Shown in pieces: positions 1 through 6,776 of a stretch of DNA of 11,242 nucleotides. How positions within the stretch are numbered: the stretch's first letter is position 1; every line of letters starts with the position of its first letter. Source of the DNA: an uncultured Clostridia bacterium (GTDB taxonomy: Bacteria; Bacillota; Clostridia; TANB77; CAG-508); NCBI GenBank assembly GCA_944393755.1, contig CALYBF010000041.1, positions 1-11,242 of the forward strand, given 5' to 3'. A program made the position numbers and the translations under genes. The notes beneath the pieces were generated by a model. It ran no database searches. It was not told the origin of the DNA and saw nothing but the letters and a program-made list of their open reading frames with translations.

Positions 1-2
1 TT

Positions 3-929
3 TTAGATATGTTTATCAATATTAGGAAGTATTTGTTTCTTTCTAGAAACAACACCTTCTAAGAAAGTTCTGTTATTTTCTAATTTTATATCAAAGGCTT
101 TTTCAACTGCTTCTACTTTATTTCCTAAAGCAATTATTTCAGAATTACTATTTAATATATCTGTAATTGCTAAAACAAATAACTCTAAACCTTTACCTTC
201 TATTTCTTCTTTAATTGCATTTTCTAATTCTTCTTGTCTTGTTAAAACATCTTCTATACTTACAGTATTTACTTGTGCAATTACAAATTTTATTCCATTT
301 TTATCTAAACTTTTAGCATCTAAAGATATTAATTCTTTAGCTGTAAAATCATTTAAATCTGTTCCTGCTTTTAACATTTCTAAACCATATTCTTTAATAT
401 CTATTCCAGCTATTTTTTCTAATTCTTCTAATGCTTTTTTATCATATTCAGTAGTTGTTGGTGATTTTAATAATAATGTATCTGACATTATAGCGCTTGC
501 CATAAGTATTGCTTCTTCTTTGCTTATTTCTACATTATTAATTTTATATTCTCCAAAAAGAATTGTTGATGTACAACCATATGGTTTTGCTGTATAATAT
601 AAAGGTTCTCCTGTTTCAAAATTTGCTATTCTATGATGGTCTACTACCTCTAATACTTTTGCGTTTTCAATACTATCTACACTTTGATTAAATTCGTTGT
701 GGTCTACTAATATAACTTCTTGTCCTTCATCAACACTTTCTATTAATTCTGGTACTTCTAATTTTAAATAATCTAATACATATTTTGTTTCTTTATTTAT
801 TTTTCCAAGTCTTACTGCTCTACAATTTTCTTCTCCTAGTTTTTTATTTAATCTTTCTTTTACTAAACTAGAACATATTGAATCTGTATCTGGATTTTTA
901 TGTCCAAATATTAATATTTCTTTTTCCAT
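3..929 (-). CDS. ppaC: Manganese-dependent inorganic pyrophosphatase (family II, DHH superfamily)
   Basis: Hydrolyses cytosolic pyrophosphate to phosphate, pulling biosynthetic reactions forward. Counting from the chosen start (308 residues, normal for the family), the N-terminal DHH domain shows GHKNPDTDS (H10, D14, D16), the VDHNEF motif (D76), the DHH signature (D97-H98-H99) and SDTLLLKSPTTTEYD (D150). These match the known Mn ligands of the Bacillus enzyme. The C-terminal DHHA2 domain ends with the substrate-binding SRKKQILP motif. No CBS or DRTGG regulatory insert is present, so this is the short, unregulated form. The ATG at 929 is chosen over the in-frame ATG at 947 because AGGAAGA lies about six bases before it, and the 947 start would leave that site inside the gene. 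It has its own promoter and is divergent from the small plus-strand gene. It is complete, with its TAA at 3-5; any terminator lies outside the window. Confidence 0.96.
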   Translation of the reverse strand: MEKEILIFGHKNPDTDSICSSLVKERLNKKLGEENCRAVRLGKINKETKYVLDYLKLEVPELIESVDEGQEVILVDHNEFNQSVDSIENAKVLEVVDHHRIANFETGEPLYYTAKPYGCTSTILFGEYKINNVEISKEEAILMASAIMSDTLLLKSPTTTEYDKKALEELEKIAGIDIKEYGLEMLKAGTDLNDFTAKELISLDAKSLDKNGIKFVIAQVNTVSIEDVLTRQEELENAIKEEIEGKGLELFVLAITDILNSNSEIIALGNKVEAVEKAFDIKLENNRTFLEGVVSRKKQILPNIDKHI

Positions 930-979
930 AATTAATCTTCCTTTCATACTTTATTTTTTTGCTATATTTTCTATTTGTT

Positions 980-1008
980 ATTATATTAAGAAATTACTTT
1001 TTTGTCAA
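980..1008 (-). promoter_or_regulatory. Sigma-A-type promoter of ppaC
   Basis: Read on the minus strand, a perfect TTGACA (1003-1008) is followed by a 17-base spacer and a perfect TATAAT (980-985). Transcription should start near 973, giving a leader of about 45 bases before the ppaC ATG at 929. No operator-like repeat is visible, which fits constitutive expression of a housekeeping enzyme. Confidence 0.85.
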
Positions 1009-1038
1009 TCTGTTTTTTTTACGTATCTGTTGCTACGT

Positions 1039-1067
1039 TTGAATTTCACCAAATTTTATGCTATAAT
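1039..1067 (+). promoter_or_regulatory. Sigma-A-type promoter with extended -10 for the 72-residue plus-strand gene
   Basis: TTGAAT (1039-1044), a 17-base spacer and TATAAT (1062-1067), with TG one base upstream of the -10 (TGCTATAAT, an extended -10). The predicted start of transcription is near 1074-1076, about 30 bases before the gene. The promoter is A+T-rich like the host genome, unlike the gene it drives, and is divergent from the ppaC promoter about 30 bases away. Confidence 0.82.
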
Positions 1068-1105
1068 ATAAGTGTATGGCAATACATTTTTTGGAAGGAG
1101 CTACA

Positions 1106-1324
1106 ATGTTTGCACCTGATGAGTACAACGGAAAGCACAAGGTCTTTGAGGAGACTTATTTGTCAGCAGGACATCAGAACACCAAGGAAGCAGCTCTTAG
1201 GGTCTTGGAGTCTATCCGAGACTCGCACCCCGCCTCTGAAGGTTGGATCGAGTTTGAAGCTGGTGTAGAACAGCTTCCCAATGGCAATTGGCAAACTTTC
1301 CGTAAGCACGCTAAGTACGAGTAG
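1106..1324 (+). CDS. Small protein of unknown function, 72 residues, foreign base composition
   Basis: I do not recognise this protein. It is soluble and cysteine-free, with no signal peptide or membrane segment. The start at 1106 is fixed by GGAAGGAG at 1093-1100, five bases upstream; the in-frame ATG at 1076 falls at the predicted transcription start and has no ribosome site. By hand count the gene is 49% G+C (107 of 219 bases) against about 27% around it. It uses AAG, GAG, CAC, AAC and CGA/CGT codons that are rare in its neighbours. Predicted structure by eye is strand (KHKVFEETYL), helix (TKEAALRVLESIRD), strand (GWIEFEAGVEQL), turn (PNG), strand (NWQTFRKHAKY). That beta-alpha-beta-beta order, the W-x-E and the Trp-to-NG spacing recall dodecins, but the dodecin GTS motif is missing and the link is only a guess. 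It is the sole plus-strand gene, with its own promoter and terminator. Confidence 0.85.
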   Translation: MFAPDEYNGKHKVFEETYLSAGHQNTKEAALRVLESIRDSHPASEGWIEFEAGVEQLPNGNWQTFRKHAKYE

Positions 1325-1332
1325 CACCTTTA

Positions 1333-1378
1333 TAAAAGACTTAAAACAAAAAGCAACTGCTTAGTTTTAAGTCTTTTA
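1333..1378. terminator. Bidirectional intrinsic terminator between the small gene and hslO
   Basis: A 15-bp uninterrupted stem pairs 1333-1347 (TAAAAGACTTAAAAC) with 1364-1378, with a 16-base loop that can form a small inner AGCA/TGCT hairpin. The arms end in T-rich tracts on both strands, so it can stop the small plus-strand gene (ending 1324) and the minus-strand operon that ends with hslO (1382). Confidence 0.85.
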
Positions 1379-1381
1379 CTT

Positions 1382-2264
1382 TTATTTTATATTATTTAAA
1401 ATTTTTTTTAATTCTTCTTTATTAAATTCATATTTTTTATTACAGAAATGACAAACAAGTTCTGCTTTTCCGTCTTCTTTTATTATTTTTTCTAACTCGT
1501 CTTTTCCTATAGCCATTAATGCATTTTCCATTTTTTCTTTTGAACAATCACATTTGTAAACAGGTACTTTACAATCTTCTATTACTTTTATTTTCTTATC
1601 ACCAGTTACTTTCTTTGCAATTTCTAATAAACTTAATTTTTCATCTAACATTTTAGAAATTGCACCAGCTTCAAATATCCCTTTTTCTACATTTGAAATA
1701 TCTTCATCAGTTGCATCTGGCATTGGTGTAATTAAATATCCACCGTGCTTCTCTTACACCATTTTTATCTACTAAAACTCCCAATGCTACTGCTGATTGT
1801 CTTTGTTCTGAATTTACAAAATAATTTGTGAAATCATCTGCAATTTCACCTGATGTTAAATTAGATATTCCTATATATGGCTCTTTTAGACCAATATCTT
1901 TTATTACATTTATATAACCTTCGTTTCCTACTGCTCCACCTACATCTAATTTACCAAATTCATTAAGTGGTAAATCTACATAAGGGTTTTGAACATATCC
2001 TTTAACTTCTGGTTTGTTATTTGCAACTGCTAGGATTGTCCCTATTTTGCCATCACCTTTTATTTGCACTGTTATTTTATCCTCTTTGTTTTTCATTTCA
2101 TTTGCCATTAAAGCTGTCATTGTAAGTACTCTTCCTAAAACTGCTGTTGCTAATGGACTTAAATCGTGTATTTTTCTTGCTTCTTCTACTAAAGCTGTTG
2201 TTTTAATAGCTGTAATTGCAATTCTACCTTCATATGCTAAAAAACTTGTTATCTTATCTTCCAT
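1382..2264 (-). pseudogene. hslO: Hsp33 redox-regulated chaperonin gene split by a single-base frameshift
   Basis: Hsp33 is a cytosolic holdase chaperone activated by oxidation. Residues 1-175 read normally from the ATG at 2264 (AAGGAG six bases upstream), from EDKITSFLAYEGRI through DLSPLATAVLGR and GNEGYINVIKD. At GVREA the frame shifts and the reading runs into a stop at 1707-1709, after 185 residues. The rest continues intact in the +1 frame: GGYLITPMPDATDED and then the zinc redox switch, CDC and CHFC, with a stop at 1382. Deleting one base (the G at 1745 on the plus strand; codons GCA-CGG-TGG become GCA-GGT-GGA) restores the expected AGGYLI and one protein of about 293 residues. The ATG at 1723 that opens the second half has no ribosome site. 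It is the last gene of the glycosyltransferase operon, 20 bases after the GT4 gene. The shift may be real, a sequencing error, or recoding. Confidence 0.88.
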
Positions 2265-2284
2265 TTTATTCTCCTTGTTAATTT

Positions 2285-3412
2285 CTAAATTTCATCTATC
2301 ACTTTATATTTTGCAATTTCTCTAAAATATTTTTCCATACTTAAAATAGTATTATCCCAATTAAATTTACTTGCCGTAGCAATACCATCTTGAGACATCT
2401 TATGCATTAAATCTCTATTATTAATTAACATTTCTATTTTTTCTTTCATATCTTCTTTGTTGTGATGTTTTATTACTAATGCATTTTCTCTATCAATTAC
2501 AAAATCTCTCATACCGCCTGTATCAGTTGTTATTACTGTTGCTCCACAAGTCATCGCTTCTAATGTTGGTAAACCAAATGATTCATATTCTGAATTACAA
2601 ATATATATATCTGTATTTCTTAATACATCTCCAATTATTTTTTGTTCAGGGTTTACAATTGCATTTTTCCCTTCTTCCTTATTTATTTTAGGCTCTGTTT
2701 GAGTTATCCAATTTAATTTTATTTGATATTTTTCTTTTAATTCTCTTATTACTTCTAATACTTCACCAACATTTTTAAACTTAAAATCTTCAGAACCAAC
2801 TATTGTAATACTTGTTTCTTTTTCGTTTCTTTCTTTTTCTCTTGGATAAAATATTTTACTTTCTAAAGCATTATAAATAATACTTGACCTTCTTCCATAT
2901 ATTTCTTCTATCTTCTCTGCTGAATATTTTGATACAGTATAAATAAATGGTGGTAATTGCATTCTATCATATACAACTTTTCTTTTTATTTCACTTAATC
3001 TATCTATCTCAAATAAATGTGAACCACCTTGTTCAAAAAACGCAACTGGTCCTTTATTTGCCTTTATTGCTTTTCTTATACATTTCCAACTTGTTGGAAC
3101 TACTACATCTGAATTTGGTATGTATTTTTCTATATCTTCATTTTCTGGAACTTTTACAAAATTTATTTTATCAGATAATTCATACCAATCTGGATATTCA
3201 TCATATGTAACAATATTTATTTTATGACCTTTTTTTGCTAATCTATTAGCATATTCCAAAATTATTTTACTTCCGCCACATACTTTAGTCCATACCATTA
3301 TATAAGTAATTTCTAATTTATCTTTCTCAATATTTTCAATTTTTTCTACTTTTTGTGGTTTAATTTCTTCTTTTGTTTCAAGTTCTATTTTTTCCCAATC
3401 ATTAATAGTCAT
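2285..3412 (-). CDS. GT4-family (GT-B fold) glycosyltransferase
   Basis: A retaining glycosyltransferase that moves a sugar from an NDP-sugar to an unknown acceptor, probably in the cytosol; no membrane segment is seen. From the chosen start it has 375 residues. The N-terminal Rossmann half contains a glycine loop followed by a helix (VCGGSKIILEYANRLAKKGH, about 44-63). The C-terminal half holds the donor-site signature YESFGLPTLEAMTCG, with the EX7E pair at E277 and E285, and then TTDTGGMRDFV. The first 34 or so residues are a Lys/Glu-rich leader not typical of the family. The ATG at 3412 is preferred over 3451 because AAGGAG lies seven bases before it; that site overlaps the stop codon of the upstream phosphatase gene, suggesting translational coupling. 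It follows the GpgS-like and phosphatase genes and precedes hslO. The sugar and acceptor cannot be read from the sequence. Confidence 0.88.
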   Translation of the reverse strand: MTINDWEKIELETKEEIKPQKVEKIENIEKDKLEITYIMVWTKVCGGSKIILEYANRLAKKGHKINIVTYDEYPDWYELSDKINFVKVPENEDIEKYIPNSDVVVPTSWKCIRKAIKANKGPVAFFEQGGSHLFEIDRLSEIKRKVVYDRMQLPPFIYTVSKYSAEKIEEIYGRRSSIIYNALESKIFYPREKERNEKETSITIVGSEDFKFKNVGEVLEVIRELKEKYQIKLNWITQTEPKINKEEGKNAIVNPEQKIIGDVLRNTDIYICNSEYESFGLPTLEAMTCGATVITTDTGGMRDFVIDRENALVIKHHNKEDMKEKIEMLINNRDLMHKMSQDGIATASKFNWDNTILSMEKYFREIAKYKVIDEI

Positions 3413-3422
3413 TTTTTTCTCC

Positions 3423-3935
3423 TTACAATTTATAACAAATATATTTACCATTTTTTAATAAAAAATCTTTAAAATTAATTTCATTGTAATCTTCTTCTAA
3501 TAATTTATTAATTATTTGTGCTACCCCTCCGTGTGTTACAACTAATATATTTTCTTCCTTTTTTGCTTTTTTAAATATTTCCTTTAAAAAGCACTTTACT
3601 CTTTTCTCTAAATCTTCTATACTTTCTATTCCAAATTCTTTTATTCTTTCTTCATAATCTATAATACTTTTTTCGCCTTCTAATTTTCCAAAACTTCTTT
3701 CTATTATTCTATTATCTATTTCTATTTTATAATTTGGTACTACTATTTTTGCTGTTTCAATTGCTCTTTTTAATGGTGATACAAATACTTTATCAAATTT
3801 TATATTTTGTAATTCTTTTTTTGTTTCTTCTGCTTGTTTTTTTCCTTCTTCATTTAAACTAATATTATTTTGCCCTTGAAACCTTCCCTCTTTGTTATAG
3901 TCCGTTTCTCCGTGTCTCAAAACATATAATTTCAT
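3423..3935 (-). CDS. Histidine-phosphatase-family enzyme (phosphoglycerate mutase-like; candidate GpgP)
   Basis: 170 residues of the histidine phosphatase (phosphoglycerate mutase-like) superfamily, somewhat short for the usual 190-220. The catalytic set is visible: the LRHGET motif with phospho-accepting H8 and R7, SPLKRAIETA (R57), the acidic E79 in RIIERSFGKLEG, and H135 in VVTHGGV. Its ATG overlaps the TGA of the preceding glycosyltransferase by four bases (ATGA, 3932-3935), with AAAGGAG about ten bases upstream. Members include GpmB-like, CobC-type and, in mycobacteria, glucosyl-3-phosphoglycerate phosphatase (GpgP). Because the gene just upstream looks like GpgS, the GpgP role is the best contextual guess. 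Sequence alone supports only a small-molecule phosphatase. There are no cobalamin genes nearby to favour CobC. Confidence 0.88.
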   Translation of the reverse strand: MKLYVLRHGETDYNKEGRFQGQNNISLNEEGKKQAEETKKELQNIKFDKVFVSPLKRAIETAKIVVPNYKIEIDNRIIERSFGKLEGEKSIIDYEERIKEFGIESIEDLEKRVKCFLKEIFKKAKKEENILVVTHGGVAQIINKLLEEDYNEINFKDFLLKNGKYICYKL

Positions 3936-4576
3936 CTAATATTGCTCCTTTTAATAATTGCTTTCATTACTTCTTTACACATTGTTTGTAATAATCTCCA
4001 GTCTTTTGATACATTTTTAATTTTCCCTATAAATACTTCTTCTATCTTTAAATTCATATTTATTACATCTAGTAGTAAACCAATATCTACTCCATAATCT
4101 TTTTCTAAAGTTAATTTTTCAAATATATCTTTTCTTCCAGCTATCATACCACTTAAAGGTTGTCCATATTTTTTCATATTAGGAAATAATATTTCCAGTA
4201 ATGGCTGTGCAACTAAAAAAGTAACTCTTCCGTGTTCTCTATCAAAGTCTGCTTTTACAAAATCAGCTTTCTTTTCTAATATTGGTTTTGCAAGTAATTC
4301 TACTACATTATCAACATAATCATTTATATCTCCATCTAGGAACACTAAGCACTCATTTTTTGCACTTTTTATTCCCTCTTCCATTGCATAACCTTTTCCT
4401 TGCTTATTACAAAAAATAACTTTTGCACCTTCTTTTTTAGCTATTTCTTCTGTTCTATCTGTACATAAGTTATTTACTACTATTATTTCATCTACACATT
4501 TATTTTTCTTACAAACATTTATTACAGTTGCAATATTTTCTTCCTCATTATAAGCTGGTATTATTACTGAAACCAT
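3932..4576 (-). CDS. GpgS-like glycosyltransferase (GT2/GT81, GT-A fold)
   Basis: A GT-A glycosyltransferase of about 214 residues. The N-terminal nucleotide-binding part has SVIIPAYNEEENI and a metal-binding DGD motif (LVFLDGDIND, near residues 81-83). The second half has segments I associate with glucosyl-3-phosphoglycerate synthase (GpgS): GRVTFLVAQPLL, YGQPLSG, and YGVDIGLLLDV, in the same order and spacing as I recall for the mycobacterial enzyme. GpgS transfers glucose from NDP-glucose to 3-phosphoglycerate. This protein is shorter than the roughly 320 residues of mycobacterial GpgS. It also has Asn where, by my alignment from memory, a metal-ligand His stands (HRN versus NVS), so donor or acceptor could differ. 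The ATG at 4576 is chosen because GAGAGG lies about eight bases before it and is too close to the ATG at 4582. First gene of its operon. Confidence 0.82.
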   Translation of the reverse strand: MVSVIIPAYNEEENIATVINVCKKNKCVDEIIVVNNLCTDRTEEIAKKEGAKVIFCNKQGKGYAMEEGIKSAKNECLVFLDGDINDYVDNVVELLAKPILEKKADFVKADFDREHGRVTFLVAQPLLEILFPNMKKYGQPLSGMIAGRKDIFEKLTLEKDYGVDIGLLLDVINMNLKIEEVFIGKIKNVSKDWRLLQTMCKEVMKAIIKRSNIR

Positions 4577-4606
4577 TCTCATTACCTCTCTTTCGTTAAC
4601 ATAACT

Positions 4607-4635
4607 ATTATATCAGTTTTACTTAAAAAAATCAA
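4607..4635 (-). promoter_or_regulatory. Promoter of the GpgS-like / phosphatase / GT4 / hslO operon
   Basis: Read on the minus strand, TTGATT (4630-4635), a 17-base spacer and TATAAT (4607-4612), with TG one base upstream of the -10. Transcription should start near 4600, about 24 bases before the ATG at 4576. The genes downstream are tightly spaced down to the terminator at 1333-1378, so one transcript probably covers all four. Confidence 0.75.
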
Positions 4636-4685
4636 TTAATTTTTTCTTAATGAATAAGTAATAGTATAATAGTGTATATTAAAAG

Positions 4686-4707
4686 CTGTTTTTAAATTTT
4701 TAAACAG
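4686..4707 (-). terminator. Weak terminator-like hairpin after ispH
   Basis: CTGTTT and AAACAG form a 6-bp stem around an A/T loop of ten bases, followed on the minus strand by CTTTTAATAT. It sits seven bases beyond the ispH stop and upstream of the next promoter, where a terminator is expected. The stem is short and A+T-rich, so termination may be incomplete. Confidence 0.4.
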
Positions 4708-4714
4708 TAATATT

Positions 4715-5581
4715 TTATTTTACCAATTTTACAACTTCTTCTATAGTCTCTTGTGGTGTTGATGCTCCTGCCATTACTCCTACTTTACTAAAAGTATTTA
4801 TCAAATTTAAATCTAATTCTTTTGGCGACTCTATACATACACAATTTTTACAATATTTATTTCCTATTTCATATAATTTCTTAGTATTAGAACTATTTTT
4901 CCCACCAATTATAATCATATAATCTACTTTTTTAGCAATATCTTCTGTTTCTTTTTGCCTTAATTCTGTAGCATAACAAATTGTATTTTTTATAACTAAT
5001 TTAATTTTTCTGTCATTGTTTTTTTCGAATTCTTCTTTTAATAAATTTTCTATTTCTCTAAATTTTTCTACACTATATGTTGTCTGTAAAATTACTAATA
5101 ATTTTTTAATATTACTTTTATAAAACTCCTCAATTGCAGTTTTTACATCTTGTTTTTCTTCTATAACAGAAACATTATCACCACAAAAACTCAAAGTTCC
5201 TATATTTTCTGGGTGGTTTTTACTTCCTATTAAGAAAATATAATATCCTTTTTTTCTATATTCATCAGCAATTTTATGTATTTTTAAAACATTTGGGCAA
5301 GTAAAATCTTTAATATTTATTTTCATCTTTTTCGCTACTTTATACACATTTTTTTCTACTCCGTGTGCCCTAATTATAGCTCTTTCTTTTGCTTCTTTTA
5401 TATTTTCTATAAATTCCATACCTTGATTTTTTAAATTATCTACTACTTGTTTATTATGTACAATTTCTCCTAAACAGAAAATAGTTTTTCCTTTTGATTT
5501 TTTTAATTCTTCTTTTGCTCCTTCAACAGCTCTTCTTACACCATAACAAAAGCCTGCACTTTTTCCTAATATTACTTCCAT
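4715..5581 (-). CDS. ispH: 4-hydroxy-3-methylbut-2-enyl diphosphate reductase
   Basis: Last step of the MEP isoprenoid pathway: reduces HMBPP to IPP and DMAPP with a [4Fe-4S] cluster in the cytosol. 288 residues, the usual bacterial length. All three cluster cysteines are present: C12 (GFCYGVRRA), C95 (DFTCPNV) and C202 (NTICYAT). The substrate-pocket motifs follow in order: EIVHN (H42), RAHGV (H73), NHPENIGT (H123, E125), LQTTYS, SSNTKKL and the C-terminal GASTPQE. The start at 5581 has TAGGTGG six bases upstream. It lies 17 bases downstream of ispG, so the last two enzymes of the pathway are co-transcribed and can be made together. No rpsA (S1) fusion is present, unlike some Clostridia. Confidence 0.96.
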   Translation of the reverse strand: MEVILGKSAGFCYGVRRAVEGAKEELKKSKGKTIFCLGEIVHNKQVVDNLKNQGMEFIENIKEAKERAIIRAHGVEKNVYKVAKKMKINIKDFTCPNVLKIHKIADEYRKKGYYIFLIGSKNHPENIGTLSFCGDNVSVIEEKQDVKTAIEEFYKSNIKKLLVILQTTYSVEKFREIENLLKEEFEKNNDRKIKLVIKNTICYATELRQKETEDIAKKVDYMIIIGGKNSSNTKKLYEIGNKYCKNCVCIESPKELDLNLINTFSKVGVMAGASTPQETIEEVVKLVK

Positions 5582-5598
5582 ATATAACCACCTAAAAC

Positions 5599-6666
5599 TT
5601 ATTTTTTCCTATCTTCTACCATTTTAATAATTTCTTCTTTCAGTACTTCTACTATTTTTTCTTGTGGTACTTTTTTAATTATTTCACCTTTTTTAAAGAT
5701 TAACCCCTCTTTTACTCCACCTGCTATTCCTATGTCTGCTTCTCTTGCTTCTCCTGGTCCGTTTACACTACACCCCATTACTGCAACTGTTATATCATCT
5801 TCAATTTTCTGTAAAAATTCTTCTACTTCTTTTGCAATTGGTATCAAATCAATTCTTGTTCTTCCACAAGTAGGGCAAGCAACTAATGTTGGTGATTTTT
5901 TATATAAATTACAATCTTTTAGAATTTCTTTTGCAACCTTTATTTCTTTTACTGGATCATCTGACAAAGAAACTCTTAAAGTATCCCCTATCCCATTTCT
6001 TAGCATATATCCAAGACCAATACTTGATTTAATAGTTCCACTAAACTCAGTCCCACTTTCTGTTATTCCTAAATGAAGTGGGCAATCAAATTCTTTTGAT
6101 GCTTCCTCATATGCTTCAATACATAAATCTAAATTACTTGCTTTTAATGATAATATATAATCTTTAAAATCTAGCTCTTCTAATATATCTATATGTCTTT
6201 TAGCACTTTCCACCATTGCTTTTGCAGTTGGTTTACCATATTTTTCTAATAAGTCTTTTTCTAAGGAACCAGCATTTACCCCTATTCTTATTGGAATATG
6301 ATGTTCTTTGCATTTATCAACAACTGCTTTTACTCTTTCTTTAGAACCAATATTTCCTGGGTTTATTCTTATTTTATCTACCCCAGACTTTATTGCTTCT
6401 AAAGCTAGTTTATAATCATAATGTATATCTGCAACTATTGGTATATGAATTTTTTCTTTAATATTTTTTATTGCTTTAGCATCTTCTAAATCTAAACAAG
6501 CAACCCTTATAATTTCACAACCCGCTTCTTCTAAATCTAATATTTGTTTTACTGTGCTTTCTACATCTTTTGTTTTTGTATTACACATTGATTGTATAAC
6601 AACCTTATTTTGTCCGCCTATTCTAACATTTCCAACCATTACTTTTCTTGTTTTTATTCTTTCCAT
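5599..6666 (-). CDS. ispG: 4-hydroxy-3-methylbut-2-en-1-yl diphosphate synthase (flavodoxin/ferredoxin type)
   Basis: Converts 2-C-methyl-D-erythritol 2,4-cyclodiphosphate to HMBPP, the penultimate MEP step. 355 residues, the standard bacterial two-domain form without the plant-type insertion. The N-terminal TIM barrel begins TRKVMVGNVRIGG and includes VADIHYDYKLAL and KIRINPGNIG. The C-terminal cluster domain has CPTCGRT (C264, C267) and MGCSVNGPGEA (C299, E306), which supply the four [4Fe-4S] ligands. The ATG at 6666 has AGGA seven bases upstream. It is followed by ispH after 17 bases. The usual dxr-rseP-ispG order of many Bacillota is not seen here: a response-regulator gene lies upstream instead. 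Confidence 0.96.
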   Translation of the reverse strand: MERIKTRKVMVGNVRIGGQNKVVIQSMCNTKTKDVESTVKQILDLEEAGCEIIRVACLDLEDAKAIKNIKEKIHIPIVADIHYDYKLALEAIKSGVDKIRINPGNIGSKERVKAVVDKCKEHHIPIRIGVNAGSLEKDLLEKYGKPTAKAMVESAKRHIDILEELDFKDYILSLKASNLDLCIEAYEEASKEFDCPLHLGITESGTEFSGTIKSSIGLGYMLRNGIGDTLRVSLSDDPVKEIKVAKEILKDCNLYKKSPTLVACPTCGRTRIDLIPIAKEVEEFLQKIEDDITVAVMGCSVNGPGEAREADIGIAGGVKEGLIFKKGEIIKKVPQEKIVEVLKEEIIKMVEDRKK

Positions 6667-6698
6667 ACTTTATTCCTTTTCTTATTTTATTTTTCTTT

Positions 6699-6727
6699 AT
6701 TTAATCATATATTTTATTTTTAATCAA
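6699..6727 (-). promoter_or_regulatory. Possible promoter of ispG-ispH
   Basis: Read on the minus strand, TTGATT (6722-6727), a 17-base spacer and TTAAAT (6699-6704) with TG one base upstream. The -35 abuts the T-tract of the preceding terminator. The -10 matches only four of six consensus bases, and the region is so A+T-rich that alternatives are possible. A promoter is expected here because of the strong terminator just upstream. Confidence 0.4.
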
Positions 6728-6735
6728 GAAAAAAA

Positions 6736-6769
6736 GAACATATTTGTCAAACCAAAAACAAATATGTTC
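6736..6769 (-). terminator. Strong intrinsic terminator of the response-regulator gene
   Basis: A perfect 12-bp stem pairs 6736-6747 (GAACATATTTGT) with 6758-6769 around a 10-base loop. On the minus strand it is followed by CTTTTTTTCTT. It lies eight bases beyond the response-regulator stop and separates that transcript from ispG-ispH. Confidence 0.9.
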
Positions 6770-6776
6770 ATAATTT

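Noticed and set aside
1076..1105. In-frame ATG at 1076 as start of the small gene, adding ten residues.
   Set aside because: It coincides with the predicted transcription start and has no Shine-Dalgarno sequence. The start at 1106 has a strong one at ideal spacing.
1002..1268. Longer plus-strand open frame overlapping the small gene in another frame.
   Set aside because: Its start lies upstream of the promoter and has no ribosome site. The frame at 1106-1324 has the GGAAGGAG site and an end placed just before the terminator, and its translation looks like a globular protein.
1340..1372. The long inverted repeat as a mobile-element end or attachment site.
   Set aside because: It is a simple stem-loop with T-rich flanks located exactly between two convergent gene ends, with no second copy in the window and no transposase or integrase. 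A terminator explains it.
1707..1748. Programmed +1 frameshifting in hslO.
   Set aside because: I see no known slippery motif, internal Shine-Dalgarno or stimulatory stem at the junction. One extra base is the simpler explanation, although recoding is not excluded.
4665..4670. TATAAT on the plus strand upstream of nothing.
   Set aside because: There is no matching -35 element 17 bases upstream and no plus-strand gene follows.
5732..6076. Plus-strand open frames lying opposite real genes (also 2014-2325, 2479-2691, 2947-3210, 6554-6817, 8112-8303, 8880-9200, 9723-10169, 10635-11198).
   Set aside because: Each is antisense to a well-recognised gene, its translation is Ser/Leu/Phe-rich as expected from reversed Lys/Glu-rich coding sequence, and none has a convincing ribosome site or conserved motif.
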